This document shows, piece by piece, positions 50,001-63,247 of a stretch of DNA of 64,000 nt (positions are counted from its first letter, which is position 1; every line of letters starts with the position of its first letter). The DNA comes from Auanema rhodensis. Taxonomy: Eukaryota; Nematoda; Chromadorea; Rhabditida; Rhabditidae. The position numbers and the translations under genes are program-made. The notes under the pieces were generated by a model, which saw nothing but the letters and a program-made list of their open reading frames with translations, did not search any database and was not told the DNA's origin. The DNA lies in assembly GCA_964057225.1 (NCBI GenBank), contig OZ059900.1, positions 6,520,501-6,584,500 of the forward strand, given 5' to 3'.

Positions 50001-51817
50001 AATGCCCATTGGATTTCAAGTCCAACTCCTTAACCACTCGGACATCGCTGCTTATTTCAAGCAATCTTTTTTTAACAGAGAAAGGCAACTAGTTCATAAA
50101 AGTTCCATACAATATCAACAAATGAAACAAAAATTTACGCAGCGAGCAGGGTTCGAACCTACGCGGGCAATGCCCATTGGATTTCAAGTCCAACTCCTTA
50201 ACCACTCGGACATCGCTGCTTATTTCAAGCAATCTTTTTTTAACAGAGAAAGGCAACTAGTTCATAAAAATTCCATACAATATCAACAAATGAAACAAAA
50301 ATTTACGCAGCGAGCAGGGTTCGAACCTACGCGGGCAATGCCCATTGGATTTCAAGTCCAACTCCTTAACCACTCGGACATCGCTGCTTATTTCAAGCAA
50401 TCCTTTTTTAATAGAGAAAGGCAACTAGTTCATAAAAATTCCATACAATATCAACAAAAGAAACAAAAACTTACGCAGCGAGCAGGGTTCGAACCTACGC
50501 GGGCAATGCCCATTGGATTTCAAGTCCAACTCCTTAACCACTCGGACATCGCTGCTTATTTCAAGCAATCCTTTTTTAATAGAGAAAGGCAACTAGTTCA
50601 TAAAAATTCCATACAATATCAACAAATGAAACAAAAACTTACGCAGCGAGCAGGGTTCGAACCTACGCGGGCAATGCCCATTGGATTTCAAGTCCAACTC
50701 CTTAACCACTCGGACATCGCTGCTTATTTCAAGCAATCCGTTTTTAATAGAGAAAGGCAACTAGTTCATAAAAGTTCCATACAATATCAACAAATGAAAC
50801 AAAAACTTACGCAGCGAGCAGGGTTCGAACCTACGCGGGCAATGCCCATTGGATTTCAAGTCCAACTCCTTAACCACTCGGACATCGCTGCTTATTTCAA
50901 GCAATCTTTTTTTAACAGAGAAAGGCAACTAGTTCATGAAAATTCCATACAATATCAACAAATGAAACAAAAACTTACGCAGCGAGCAGGGTTCGAACCT
51001 ACGCGGGCAATGCCCATTGGATTTCAAGTCCAACTCCTTAACCACTCGGACATCGCTGCTTATTTCAAGCAATCTTTTTTTAACAGAGAAAGGCAACTAG
51101 TTCATGAAAATTCCATACAATATCAACAAATGAAACAAAAACTTACGCAGCGAGCAGGGTTCGAACCTACGCGGGCAATGCCCATTGGATTTCAAGTCCA
51201 ACTCCTTAACCACTCGGACATCGCTGCTTATTTCAAGCAATCTTTTTTTAACAGAGAAAGGCAACTAGTTCATGAAAATTCCATACAATATCAACAAATG
51301 AAACAAAAACTTACGCAGCGAGCAGGGTTCGAACCTACGCGGGCAATGCCCATTGGATTTCAAGTCCAACTCCTTAACCACTCGGACATCGCTGCTTATT
51401 TCAAGCAATCCTTTTTTAATAGAGAAAGGCAACTAGTTCATAAAAATTCCATACAATATCAACAAATGAAACAAAAACTTACGCAGCGAGCAGGGTTCGA
51501 ACCTACGCGGGCAATGCCCATTGGATTTCAAGTCCAACTCCTTAACCACTCGGACATCGCTGCTTATTTCAAGCAATCCTTTTTTAATAGAGAAAGGCAA
51601 CTAGTTCATAAAAATTCCATACAATATCAACAAAAGAAACAAAAACTTACGCAGCGAGCAGGGTTCGAACCTACGCGGGCAATGCCCATTGGATTTCAAG
51701 TCCAACTCCTTAACCACTCGGACATCGCTGCTTATTTCAAGCAATCCTTTTTTAATAGAGAAAGGCAACTAGTTCATAAAAATTCCATACAATATCAACA
51801 AATGAAACAAAAACTTA

Positions 51818-51899
51818 CGCAGCGAGCAGGGTTCGAACCTACGCGGGAAATGCCCATTGGATTTCAAGTCCAACTCCTTAACCACTCGGACATCGCTGC
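51818..51899 (-). tRNA. tRNA-Ser(UGA) variant, copy 30
   Basis: C to A at plus position 51848 breaks the loop-closing pair of the variable-arm stem. The rest of the gene matches the consensus, so it may still function. Confidence 0.85.
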
Positions 51900-52322
51900 T
51901 TATTTCAAGCAATCCGTTTTTAATAGAGAAAGGCAACTAGTTCATAAAAGTTCCATACAATATCAACAAATGAAACAAAAACTTACGCAGCGAGCAGGGT
52001 TCGAACCTACGCGGGCAATGCCCATTGGATTTCAAGTCCAACTCCTTAACCACTCGGACATCGCTGCTTATTTCAAGCAATCTTTTTTTAACAGAGAAAG
52101 GCAACTAGTTCATGAAAATTCCATACAATATCAACAAATGAAACAAAAACTTACGCAGCGAGCAGGGTTCGAACCTACGCGGGCAATGCCCATTGGATTT
52201 CAAGTCCAACTCCTTAACCACTCGGACATCGCTGCTTATTTCAAGCAATCTTTTTTTAGCAGAGAAAGGCAACTAGTTCAATGAAAATTCCATACAATAT
52301 CAACAAATGAAACAAAAACTTA

Positions 52323-54252
52323 CGCAGCGAGCAGGGTTCGAACCTACGCGGGCAATGCCCATTGGATTTCAAGTCCAACTCCTTAACCACTCGGACATCG
52401 CTGCTTATTTCAAGCAATCCGTTTTTAATAGAGAAAGGCAACTAGTTCATAAAAGTTCCATACAATATCAACAAATGAAACAAAAACTTACGCAGCGAGC
52501 AGGGTTCGAACCTACGCGGGCAATGCCCATTGGATTTCAAGTCCAACTCCTTAACCACTCGGACATCGCTGCTTATTTCAAGCAATCCGTTTTTAATAGA
52601 GAAAGGCAACTAGTTCATAAAAGTTCCATACAATATCAACAAATGAAACAAAAACTTACGCAGCGAGCAGGGTTCGAACCTACGCGGGCAATGCCCATTG
52701 GATTTCAAGTCCAACTCCTTAACCACTCGGACATCGCTGCTTATTTCAAGCAATCCTTTTTTAATAGAGAAAGGCAACTAGTTCATGAAAATTCCATACA
52801 ATATCAACAAAAGAAACAAAAACTTACGCAGCGAGCAGGGTTCGAACCTACGCGGGCAATGCCCATTGGATTTCAAGTCCAACTCCTTAACCACTCGGAC
52901 ATCGCTGCTTATTTCAAGCAATCTTTTTTTAACAGAGAAAGGCAACTAGTTCATAAAAATTCCATACAATATCAACAAATGAAACAAAAATTTACGCAGC
53001 GAGCAGGGTTCGAACCTACGCGGGCAATGCCCATTGGATTTCAAGTCCAACTCCTTAACCACTCGGACATCGCTGCTTATTTCAAGCAATCTTTTTTTAA
53101 CAGAGAAAGGCAACTAGTTCATAAAAGTTCCATACAATATCAACAAATGAAACAAAAACTTACGCAGCGAGCAGGGTTCGAACCTACGCGGGCAATGCCC
53201 ATTGGATTTCAAGTCCAACTCCTTAACCACTCGGACATCGCTGCTTATTTCAAGCAATCCTTTTTTAATAGAGAAAGGCAACTAGTTCATAAAAGTTCCA
53301 TACAATATCAACAAATGAAACAAAAACTTACGCAGCGAGCAGGGTTCGAACCTACGCGGGCAATGCCCATTGGATTTCAAGTCCAACTCCTTAACCACTC
53401 GGACATCGCTGCTTATTTCAAGCAATCTTTTTTTAACAGAGAAAGGCAACTAGTTCATAAAAGTTCCATACAATATCAACAAAAGAAACAAAAACTTACG
53501 CAGCGAGCAGGGTTCGAACCTACGCGGGCAATGCCCATTGGATTTCAAGTCCAACTCCTTAACCACTCGGACATCGCTGCTTATTTCAAGCAATCTTTTT
53601 TTAACAGAGAAAGGCAACTAGTTCATAAAAGTTCCATACAATATCAACAAATGAAACAAAAACTTACGCAGCGAGCAGGGTTCGAACCTACGCGGGCAAT
53701 GCCCATTGCATTTCAAGTCCAACTCCTTAACCACTCGGACATCGCTGCTTATTTCAAGCAATCTTTTTTTAACAGAGAAAGGCAACTAGTTCATGAAAAT
53801 TCCATACAATATCAACAAATGAAACAAAAACTTACGCAGCGAGCAGGGTTCGAACCTACGCGGGCAATGCCCATTGGATTTCAAGTCCAACTCCTTAACC
53901 ACTCGGACATCGCTGCTTATTTCAAGCAATCTTTTTTTAACAGAGAAAGGCAACTAGTTCATGAAAATTCCATACAATATCAACAAATGAAACAAAAACT
54001 TACGCAGCGAGCAGGGTTCGAACCTACGCGGGCAATGCCCATTGGATTTCAAGTCCAACTCCTTAACCACTCGGACATCGCTGCTTATTTCAAGCAATCT
54101 TTTTTTAACAGAGAAAGGCAACTAGTTCATGAAAATTCCATACAATATCAACAAATGAAACAAAAACTTACGCAGCGAGCAGGGTTCGAACCTACGCGGG
54201 CAATGCCCATTGGATTTCAAGTCCAACTCCTTAACCACTCGGACATCGCTGC
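52323..54252 (-). tRNA. Array block 2: tRNA-Ser(UGA) copies 33-44
   Basis: 12 genes at 52323 + 168k (last starts 54171). The opening unit order is the same as in block 4, showing a duplicated multi-unit segment. Copy 41 is a variant. Confidence 0.95.
53667..53748 (-). tRNA. tRNA-Ser(UGA) variant, copy 41 (anticodon-stem mismatch)
   Basis: G to C at 53709 changes C40 to G and creates a G-G mismatch in the anticodon stem. Probably impaired. The same change recurs in copy 55. Confidence 0.8.
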
Positions 54253-54339
54253 TTATTTCAAGCAATCTTTTTTTAACAGAGAAAGGCAACTAGTTCAATG
54301 AAAATTCCATACAATATCAACAAATGAAACAAAAACTTA

Positions 54340-54421
54340 CGCAGCGAGCAGGGTTCGAACCTACGCGGGCAATGCCCATTCGATTTCAAGTCCAACTCCT
54401 TAACCACTCGGACATCGCTGC
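54340..54421 (-). tRNA. tRNA-Ser(UGA) variant, copy 45 (anticodon-stem mismatch)
   Basis: G to C at 54381 changes C41 to G, opposite G29: an anticodon-stem mismatch seen in this copy only. Confidence 0.8.
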
Positions 54422-54925
54422 TTATTTCAAGCAATCCGTTTTTAATAGAGAAAGGCAACTAGTTCATAAAAGTTCCATACAATATCAACAAATGAAACAA
54501 AAACTTACGCAGCGAGCAGGGTTCGAACCTACGCGGGCAATGCCCATTGGATTTCAAGTCCAACTCCTTAACCACTCGGACATCGCTGCTTATTTCAAGC
54601 AATCCGTTTTTAATAGAGAAAGGCAACTAGTTCATGAAAATTCCATACAATATCAACAAATGAAACAAAAACTTACGCAGCGAGCAGGGTTCGAACCTAC
54701 GCGGGCAATGCCCATTGGATTTCAAGTCCAACTCCTTAACCACTCGGACATCGCTGCTTATTTCAAGCAATCTTTTTTTAACAGAGAAAGGCAACTAGTT
54801 CATGAAAATTCCATACAATATCAACAAATGAAACAAAAACTTACGCAGCGAGCAGGGTTCGAACCTACGCGGGCAATGCCCATTGGATTTCAAGTCCAAC
54901 TCCTTAACCACTCGGACATCGCTGC
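54340..54925 (-). tRNA. Array block 3: tRNA-Ser(UGA) copies 45-48
   Basis: Four genes at 54340, 54508, 54676 and 54844, bounded by 1-bp insertions 673 bp apart (4 x 168 + 1). Confidence 0.95.
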
Positions 54926-56020
54926 TTATTTCAAGCAATCTTTTTTTAACAGAGAAAGGCAACTAGTTCAATGAAAATTCCATACAATATCAACAAATGA
55001 AACAAAAACTTACGCAGCGAGCAGGGTTCGAACCTACGCGGGCAATGCCCATTGGATTTCAAGTCCAACTCCTTAACCACTCGGACATCGCTGCTTATTT
55101 CAAGCAATCCGTTTTTAATAGAGAAAGGCAACTAGTTCATAAAAGTTCCATACAATATCAACAAATGAAACAAAAACTTACGCAGCGAGCAGGGTTCGAA
55201 CCTACGCGGGCAATGCCCATTGGATTTCAAGTCCAACTCCTTAACCACTCGGACATCGCTGCTTATTTCAAGCAATCCGTTTTTAATAGAGAAAGGCAAC
55301 TAGTTCATAAAAGTTCCATACAATATCAACAAATGAAACAAAAACTTACGCAGCGAGCAGGGTTCGAACCTACGCGGGCAATGCCCATTGGATTTCAAGT
55401 CCAACTCCTTAACCACTCGGACATCGCTGCTTATTTCAAGCAATCCTTTTTTAATAGAGAAAGGCAACTAGTTCATGAAAATTCCATACAATATCAACAA
55501 AAGAAACAAAAACTTACGCAGCGAGCAGGGTTCGAACCTACGCGGGCAATGCCCATTGGATTTCAAGTCCAACTCCTTAACCACTCGGACATCGCTGCTT
55601 ATTTCAAGCAATCTTTTTTTAACAGAGAAAGGCAACTAGTTCATAAAAATTCCATACAATATCAACAAATGAAACAAAAATTTACGCAGCGAGCAGGGTT
55701 CGAACCTACGCGGGCAATGCCCATTGGATTTCAAGTCCAACTCCTTAACCACTCGGACATCGCTGCTTATTTCAAGCAATCTTTTTTTAACAGAGAAAGG
55801 CAACTAGTTCATAAAAGTTCCATACAATATCAACAAATGAAACAAAAACTTACGCAGCGAGCAGGGTTCGAACCTACGCGGGCAATGCCCATTGGATTTC
55901 AAGTCCAACTCCTTAACCACTCGGACATCGCTGCTTATTTCAAGCAATCTTTTTTTAACAGAGAAAGGCAACTAGTTCATAAAAGTTCCATACAATATCA
56001 ACAAATGAAACAAAAACTTA

Positions 56021-56102
56021 CGCAGCGAGCAGGGTTCGAACCTACGCGGGCAATGCCCATTGCATTTCAAGTCCAACTCCTTAACCACTCGGACATCGCT
56101 GC
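56021..56102 (-). tRNA. tRNA-Ser(UGA) variant, copy 55
   Basis: G to C at 56063, the same change as copy 41, fourteen units away. This marks a duplication of the intervening block and not independent mutation. Confidence 0.8.
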
Positions 56103-56692
56103 TTATTTCAAGCAATCTTTTTTTAACAGAGAAAGGCAACTAGTTCATGAAAATTCCATACAATATCAACAAATGAAACAAAAACTTACGCAGCGAGCAG
56201 GGTTCGAACCTACGCGGGCAATGCCCATTGGATTTCAAGTCCAACTCCTTAACCACTCGGACATCGCTGCTTATTTCAAGCAATCTTTTTTTAACAGAGA
56301 AAGGCAACTAGTTCATGAAAATTCCATACAATATCAACAAATGAAACAAAAACTTACGCAGCGAGCAGGGTTCGAACCTACGCGGGCAATGCCCATTGGA
56401 TTTCAAGTCCAACTCCTTAACCACTCGGACATCGCTGCTTATTTCAAGCAATCCTTTTTTAATAGAGAAAGGCAACTAGTTCATAAAAATTCCATACAAT
56501 ATCAACAAATGAAACAAAAACTTACGCAGCGAGCAGGGTTCGAACCTACGCGGGCAATGCCCATTGGATTTCAAGTCCAACTCCTTAACCACTCGGACAT
56601 CGCTGCTTATTTCAAGCAGTCCTTTTTTAATAGAGAAAGGCAACTAGTTCATAAAAATTCCATACAATATCAACAAAAGAAACAAAAACTTA

Positions 56693-56774
56693 CGCAGCGA
56701 GCAGGGTTCGAACCTACGCGGGCAATGCCCATTGGATTTCAAGTCCAACTCCTTAACCACTCGGACATCTCTGC
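56693..56774 (-). tRNA. tRNA-Ser(UGA) variant, copy 59 (acceptor-stem mismatch)
   Basis: G to T at 56770 changes C5 to A, breaking the fifth acceptor-stem pair. Function is doubtful. Confidence 0.8.
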
Positions 56775-57364
56775 TTATTTCAAGCAATCCTTTTTTAATA
56801 GAGAAAGGCAACTAGTTCATAAAAATTCCATACAATATCAACAAATGAAACAAAAACTTACGCAGCGAGCAGGGTTCGAACCTACGCGGGCAATGCCCAT
56901 TGGATTTCAAGTCCAACTCCTTAACCACTCGGACATCGCTGCTTATTTCAAGCAATCCGTTTTTAATAGAGAAAGGCAACTAGTTCATAAAAGTTCCATA
57001 CAATATCAACAAATGAAACAAAAACTTACGCAGCGAGCAGGGTTCGAACCTACGCGGGCAATGCCCATTGGATTTCAAGTCCAACTCCTTAACCACTCGG
57101 ACATCGCTGCTTATTTCAAGCAATCCGTTTTTAATAGAGAAAGGCAACTAGTTCATAAAAGTTCCATACAATATCAACAAATGAAACAAAAACTTACGCA
57201 GCGAGCAGGGTTCGAACCTACGCGGGCAATGCCCATTGGATTTCAAGTCCAACTCCTTAACCACTCGGACATCGCTGCTTATTTCAAGCAATCTTTTTTT
57301 AACAGAGAAAGGCAACTAGTTCATAAAAGTTCCATACAATATCAACAAATGAAACAAAAACTTA

Positions 57365-57446
57365 CGCAGCGAGCAGGGTTCGAACCTACGCGGGCAATGC
57401 CCATAGGATTTCAAGTCCAACTCCTTAACCACTCGGACATCGCTGC
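57365..57446 (-). tRNA. tRNA-Ser(UGA) variant, copy 63 (anticodon-stem mismatch)
   Basis: T to A at 57405 changes A42 to T, giving a T28-T42 mismatch in the anticodon stem. Confidence 0.8.
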
Positions 57447-57531
57447 TTATTTCAAGCAATCTTTTTTTAACAGAGAAAGGCAACTAGTTCAAAAAATTCC
57501 ATACAATATCAACAAAAGAAACAAAAACTTA

Positions 57532-60500
57532 CGCAGCGAGCAGGGTTCGAACCTACGCGGGCAATGCCCATTGGATTTCAAGTCCAACTCCTTAACCACT
57601 CGGACATCGCTGCTTATTTCAAGCAATCCTTTTTTAATAGAGAAAGGCAACTAGTTCATAAAAGTTCCATACAATATCAACAAATGAAACAAAAACTTAC
57701 GCAGCGAGCAGGGTTCGAACCTACGCGGGCAATGCCCATTGGATTTCAAGTCCAACTCCTTAACCACTCGGACATCGCTGCTTATTTCAAGCAATCTTTT
57801 TTTAACAGAGAAAGGCAACTAGTTCATAAAAGTTCCATACAATATCAACAAATGAAACAAAAACTTACGCAGCGAGCAGGGTTCGAACCTACGCGGGCAA
57901 TGCCCATTGGATTTCAAGTCCAACTCCTTAACCACTCGGACATCGCTGCTTATTTCAAGCAATCTTTTTTTAACAGAGAAAGGCAACTAGTTCATAAAAA
58001 TTCCATACAATATCAACAAAAGAAACAAAAACTTACGCAGCGAGCAGGGTTCGAACCTACGCGGGCAATGCCCATTGGATTTCAAGTCCAACTCCTTAAC
58101 CACTCGGACATCGCTGCTTATTTCAAGCAATCCTTTTTTAATAGAGAAAGGCAACTAGTTCATAAAAATTCCATACAATATCAACAAAAGAAACAAAAAC
58201 TTACGCAGCGAGCAGGGTTCGAACCTACGCGGGCAATGCCCATTGGATTTCAAGTCCAACTCCTTAACCACTCGGACATCGCTGCTTATTTCAAGCAATC
58301 TTTTTTTAACAGAGAAAGGCAACTAGTTCATAAAAGTTCCATACAATATCAACAAATGAAACAAAAACTTACGCAGCGAGCAGGGTTCGAACCTACGCGG
58401 GCAATGCCCATTGGATTTCAAGTCCAACTCCTTAACCACTCGGACATCGCTGCTTATTTCAAGCAATCTTTTTTTAACAGAGAAAGGCAACTAGTTCATA
58501 AAAATTCCATACAATATCAACAAAAGAAACAAAAACTTACGCAGCGAGCAGGGTTCGAACCTACGCGGGCAATGCCCATTGGATTTCAAGTCCAACTCCT
58601 TAACCACTCGGACATCGCTGCTTATTTCAAGCAATCCTTTTTTAATAGAGAAAGGCAACTAGTTCATAAAAATTCCATACAATATCAACAAAAGAAACAA
58701 AAACTTACGCAGCGAGCAGGGTTCGAACCTACGCGGGCAATGCCCATTGGATTTCAAGTCCAACTCCTTAACCACTCGGACATCGCTGCTTATTTCAAGC
58801 AATCCTTTTTTAATAGAGAAAGGCAACTAGTTCATAAAAATTCCATACAATATCAACAAATGAAACAAAAACTTACGCAGCGAGCAGGGTTCGAACCTAC
58901 GCGGGCAATGCCCATTGGATTTCAAGTCCAACTCCTTAACCACTCGGACATCGCTGCTTATTTCAAGCAATCTTTTTTTAACAGAGAAAGGCAACTAGTT
59001 CATGAAAATTCCATACAATATCAACAAATGAAACAAAAACTTACGCAGCGAGCAGGGTTCGAACCTACGCGGGCAATGCCCATTGGATTTCAAGTCCAAC
59101 TCCTTAACCACTCGGACATCGCTGCTTATTTCAAGCAATCTTTTTTTAACAGAGAAAGGCAACTAGTTCATAAAAATTCCATACAATATCAACAAAAGAA
59201 ACAAAAACTTACGCAGCGAGCAGGGTTCGAACCTACTCGGGCAATGCCCATTGGATTTCAAGTCCAACTCCTTAACCACTCGGACATCGCTGCTTATTTC
59301 AAGCAATCCTTTTTTAATAGAGAAAGGCAACTAGTTCATAAAAATTCCATACAATATCAACAAAAGAAACAAAAACTTACGCAGCGAGCAGGGTTCGAAC
59401 CTACGCGGGCAATGCCCATTGGATTTCAAGTCCAACTCCTTAACCACTCGGACATCGCTGCTTATTTCAAGCAATCCTTTTTTAATAGAGAAAGGCAACT
59501 AGTTCATAAAAGTTCCATACAATATCAACAAATGAAACAAAAACTTACGCAGCGAGCAGGGTTCGAACCTACGCGGGCAATGCCCATTGGATTTCAAGTC
59601 CAACTCCTTAACCACTCGGACATCGCTGCTTATTTCAAGCAATCTTTTTTTAACAGAGAAAGGCAACTAGTTCATAAAAGTTCCATACAATATCAACAAA
59701 TGAAACAAAAACTTACGCAGCGAGCAGGGTTCGAACCTACGCGGGCAATGCCCATTGGATTTCAAGTCCAACTCCTTAACCACTCGGACATCGCTGCTTA
59801 TTTCAAGCAATCTTTTTTTAACAGAGAAAGGCAACTAGTTCATAAAAATTCCATACAATATCAACAAAAGAAACAAAAACTTACGCAGCGAGCAGGGTTC
59901 GAACCTACGCGGGCAATGCCCATTGGATTTCAAGTCCAACTCCTTAACCACTCGGACATCGCTGCTTATTTCAAGCAATCCTTTTTTAATAGAGAAAGGC
60001 AACTAGTTCATAAAAATTCCATACAATATCAACAAAAGAAACAAAAACTTACGCAGCGAGCAGGGTTCGAACCTACGCGGGCAATGCCCATTGGATTTCA
60101 AGTCCAACTCCTTAACCACTCGGACATCGCTGCTTATTTCAAGCAATCTTTTTTTAACAGAGAAAGGCAACTAGTTCATAAAAGTTCCATACAATATCAA
60201 CAAATGAAACAAAAACTTACGCAGCGAGCAGGGTTCGAACCTACGCGGGCAATGCCCATTGGATTTCAAGTCCAACTCCTTAACCACTCGGACATCGCTG
60301 CTTATTTCAAGCAATCTTTTTTTAACAGAGAAAGGCAACTAGTTCATAAAAATTCCATACAATATCAACAAAAGAAACAAAAACTTACGCAGCGAGCAGG
60401 GTTCGAACCTACGCGGGCAATGCCCATTGGATTTCAAGTCCAACTCCTTAACCACTCGGACATCGCTGCTTATTTCAAGCAATCCTTTTTTAATAGAGAA

Positions 60501-60637
60501 AGGCAACTAGTTCATAAAAATTCCATACAATATCAACAAAAGAAACAAAAACTTACGCAGCGAGCAGGGTTCGAACCTACGCGGGCAATGCCCATTGGAT
60601 TTCAAGTCCAACTCCTTAACCACTCGGACATCGCTGC
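57532..60637 (-). tRNA. Array block 5: tRNA-Ser(UGA) copies 64-82
   Basis: 19 genes at 57532 + 168k (last starts 60556). The AAAAGAAAC spacer form is much more common here than in blocks 1-4, so the array has regional subtypes. Copy 74 is a variant. Confidence 0.95.
59212..59293 (-). tRNA. tRNA-Ser(UGA) variant, copy 74
   Basis: G to T at 59237 changes the unpaired base between the variable arm and the T stem. Probably tolerated. Shared with copies 85 and 99. Confidence 0.85.
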
Positions 60638-60724
60638 TTATTTCAAGCAATCTTTTTTTAACAGAGAAAGGCAACTAGTTCAATGAAAATTCCATACAAT
60701 ATCAACAAATGAAACAAAAACTTA

Positions 60725-61310
60725 CGCAGCGAGCAGGGTTCGAACCTACGCGGGCAATGCCCATTGGATTTCAAGTCCAACTCCTTAACCACTCGGACAT
60801 CGCTGCTTATTTCAAGCAATCTTTTTTTAACAGAGAAAGGCAACTAGTTCATGAAAATTCCATACAATATCAACAAATGAAACAAAAACTTACGCAGCGA
60901 GCAGGGTTCGAACCTACGCGGGCAATGCCCATTGGATTTCAAGTCCAACTCCTTAACCACTCGGACATCGCTGCTTATTTCAAGCAATCTTTTTTTAACA
61001 GAGAAAGGCAACTAGTTCATAAAAATTCCATACAATATCAACAAAAGAAACAAAAACTTACGCAGCGAGCAGGGTTCGAACCTACTCGGGCAATGCCCAT
61101 TGGATTTCAAGTCCAACTCCTTAACCACTCGGACATCGCTGCTTATTTCAAGCAATCCTTTTTTAATAGAGAAAGGCAACTAGTTCATAAAAATTCCATA
61201 CAATATCAACAAAAGAAACAAAAACTTACGCAGCGAGCAGGGTTCGAACCTACGCGGGCAATGCCCATTGGATTTCAAGTCCAACTCCTTAACCACTCGG
61301 ACATCGCTGC
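60725..61310 (-). tRNA. Array block 6: tRNA-Ser(UGA) copies 83-86
   Basis: Four genes at 60725, 60893, 61061 and 61229, again a 673-bp interval between inserted bases. Copy 85 is a variant. Confidence 0.95.
61061..61142 (-). tRNA. tRNA-Ser(UGA) variant, copy 85
   Basis: Same change as copy 74, at 61086, eleven units further on. Confidence 0.85.
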
Positions 61311-61397
61311 TTATTTCAAGCAATCTTTTTTTAACAGAGAAAGGCAACTAGTTCAATGAAAATTCCATACAATATCAACAAATGAAACAAAAACTTA

Positions 61398-62823
61398 CGC
61401 AGCGAGCAGGGTTCGAACCTACGCGGGCAATGCCCATTGGATTTCAAGTCCAACTCCTTAACCACTCGGACATCGCTGCTTATTTCAAGCAATCTTTTTT
61501 TAACAGAGAAAGGCAACTAGTTCATGAAAATTCCATACAATATCAACAAATGAAACAAAAACTTACGCAGCGAGCAGGGTTCGAACCTACGCGGGCAATG
61601 CCCATTGGATTTCAAGTCCAACTCCTTAACCACTCGGACATCGCTGCTTATTTCAAGCAATCTTTTTTTAACAGAGAAAGGCAACTAGTTCATAAAAATT
61701 CCATACAATATCAACAAAAGAAACAAAAACTTACGCAGCGAGCAGGGTTCGAACCTACGCGGGCAATGCCCATTGGATTTCAAGTCCAACTCCTTAACCA
61801 CTCGGACATCGCTGCTTATTTCAAGCAATCCGTTTTTAATAGAGAAAGGCAACTAGTTCATAAAAGTTCCATACAATATCAACAAATGAAACAAAAACTT
61901 ACGCAGCGAGCAGGGTTCGAACCTACGCGGGCAATGCCCATTGGATTTCAAGTCCAACTCCATAACCACTCGGACATCGCTGCTTATTTCAAGCAATCTT
62001 TTTTTAACAGAGAAAGGCAACTAGTTCATAAAAATTCCATACAATATCAACAAAAGAAACAAAAACTTACGCAGCGAGCAGGGTTCGAACCTACGCGGGC
62101 AATGCCCATTGGATTTCAAGTCCAACTCCTTAACCACTCGGACATCGCTGCTTATTTCAAGCAATCTTTTTTTAACAGAGAAAGGCAACTAGTTCATAAA
62201 AGTTCCATACAATATCAACAAATGAAACAAAAACTTACGCAGCGAGCAGGGTTCGAACCTACGCGGGCAATGCCCATTGGATTTCAAGTCCAACTCCTTA
62301 ACCACTCGGACATCGCTGCTTATTTCAAGCAATCTTTTTTTAACAGAGAAAGGCAACTAGTTCATAAAAATTCCATACAATATCAACAAAAGAAACAAAA
62401 ACTTACGCAGCGAGCAGGGTTCGAACCTACGCGGGCAATGCCCATTGGATTTCAAGTCCAACTCCTTAACCACTCGGACATCGCTGCTTATTTCAAGCAA
62501 TCTTTTTTTAACAGAGAAAGGCAACTAGTTCATGAAAATTCCATACAATATCAACAAATGAAACAAAAACTTACGCAGCGAGCAGGGTTCGAACCTACGC
62601 GGGCAATGCCCATTGGATTTCAAGTCCAACTCCTTAACCACTCGGACATCGCTGCTTATTTCAAGCAATCTTTTTTTAACAGAGAAAGGCAACTAGTTCA
62701 TAAAAATTCCATACAATATCAACAAAAGAAACAAAAACTTACGCAGCGAGCAGGGTTCGAACCTACGCGGGCAATGCCCATTGGATTTCAAGTCCAACTC
62801 CTTAACCACTCGGACATCGCTGC
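61398..62823 (-). tRNA. Array block 7: tRNA-Ser(UGA) copies 87-95
   Basis: Nine genes at 61398 + 168k (last starts 62742). Copy 90 is a variant. Confidence 0.95.
61902..61983 (-). tRNA. tRNA-Ser(UGA) variant, copy 90
   Basis: T to A at 61962 changes the last D-loop base (position 21, A to T), next to the 3' strand of the D stem. A21 is highly conserved and lies in the internal promoter region, so this copy may be weakened. Confidence 0.8.
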
Positions 62824-62910
62824 TTATTTCAAGCAATCTTTTTTTAACAGAGAAAGGCAACTAGTTCAATGAAAATTCCATACAATATCAACAAATGAAA
62901 CAAAAACTTA

Positions 62911-63160
62911 CGCAGCGAGCAGGGTTCGAACCTACGCGGGCAATGCCCATTGGATTTCAAGTCCAACTCCTTAACCACTCGGACATCGCTGCTTATTTCA
63001 AGCAATCTTTTTTTAACAGAGAAAGGCAACTAGTTCATGAAAATTCCATACAATATCAACAAAAGAAACAAAAACTTACGCAGCGAGCAGGGTTCGAACC
63101 TACGCGGGCAATGCCCATTGGATTTCAAGTCCAACTCCTTAACCACTCGGACATCGCTGC
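62911..63160 (-). tRNA. Array block 8: tRNA-Ser(UGA) copies 96-97
   Basis: Two genes at 62911 and 63079 between inserted bases 337 bp apart (2 x 168 + 1). Confidence 0.95.
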
Positions 63161-63247
63161 TTATTTCAAGCAATCTTTTTTTAACAGAGAAAGGCAACTA
63201 GTTCAATGAAAATTCCATACAATATCAACAAATGAAACAAAAACTTA

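Larger units (their letters stand above)
46946..52235 (-). tRNA. Array block 1: tRNA-Ser(UGA) copies 1-32
   Basis: 32 genes starting (lower coordinate) at 46946 and every 168 bp up to 52154; each spans 82 bp. Copies 8-17 and 18-27 are a ten-unit duplication, and copies 28-32 repeat part of the same order. I saw a base change inside the tRNA only in copy 30. The block ends at the inserted A at 52281. Confidence 0.95.
55013..57446 (-). tRNA. Array block 4: tRNA-Ser(UGA) copies 49-63
   Basis: 15 genes at 55013 + 168k (last starts 57365). It repeats the opening order of block 2 and contains variants 55, 59 and 63. A 1-bp spacer deletion near 57492 ends the block. Confidence 0.95.
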
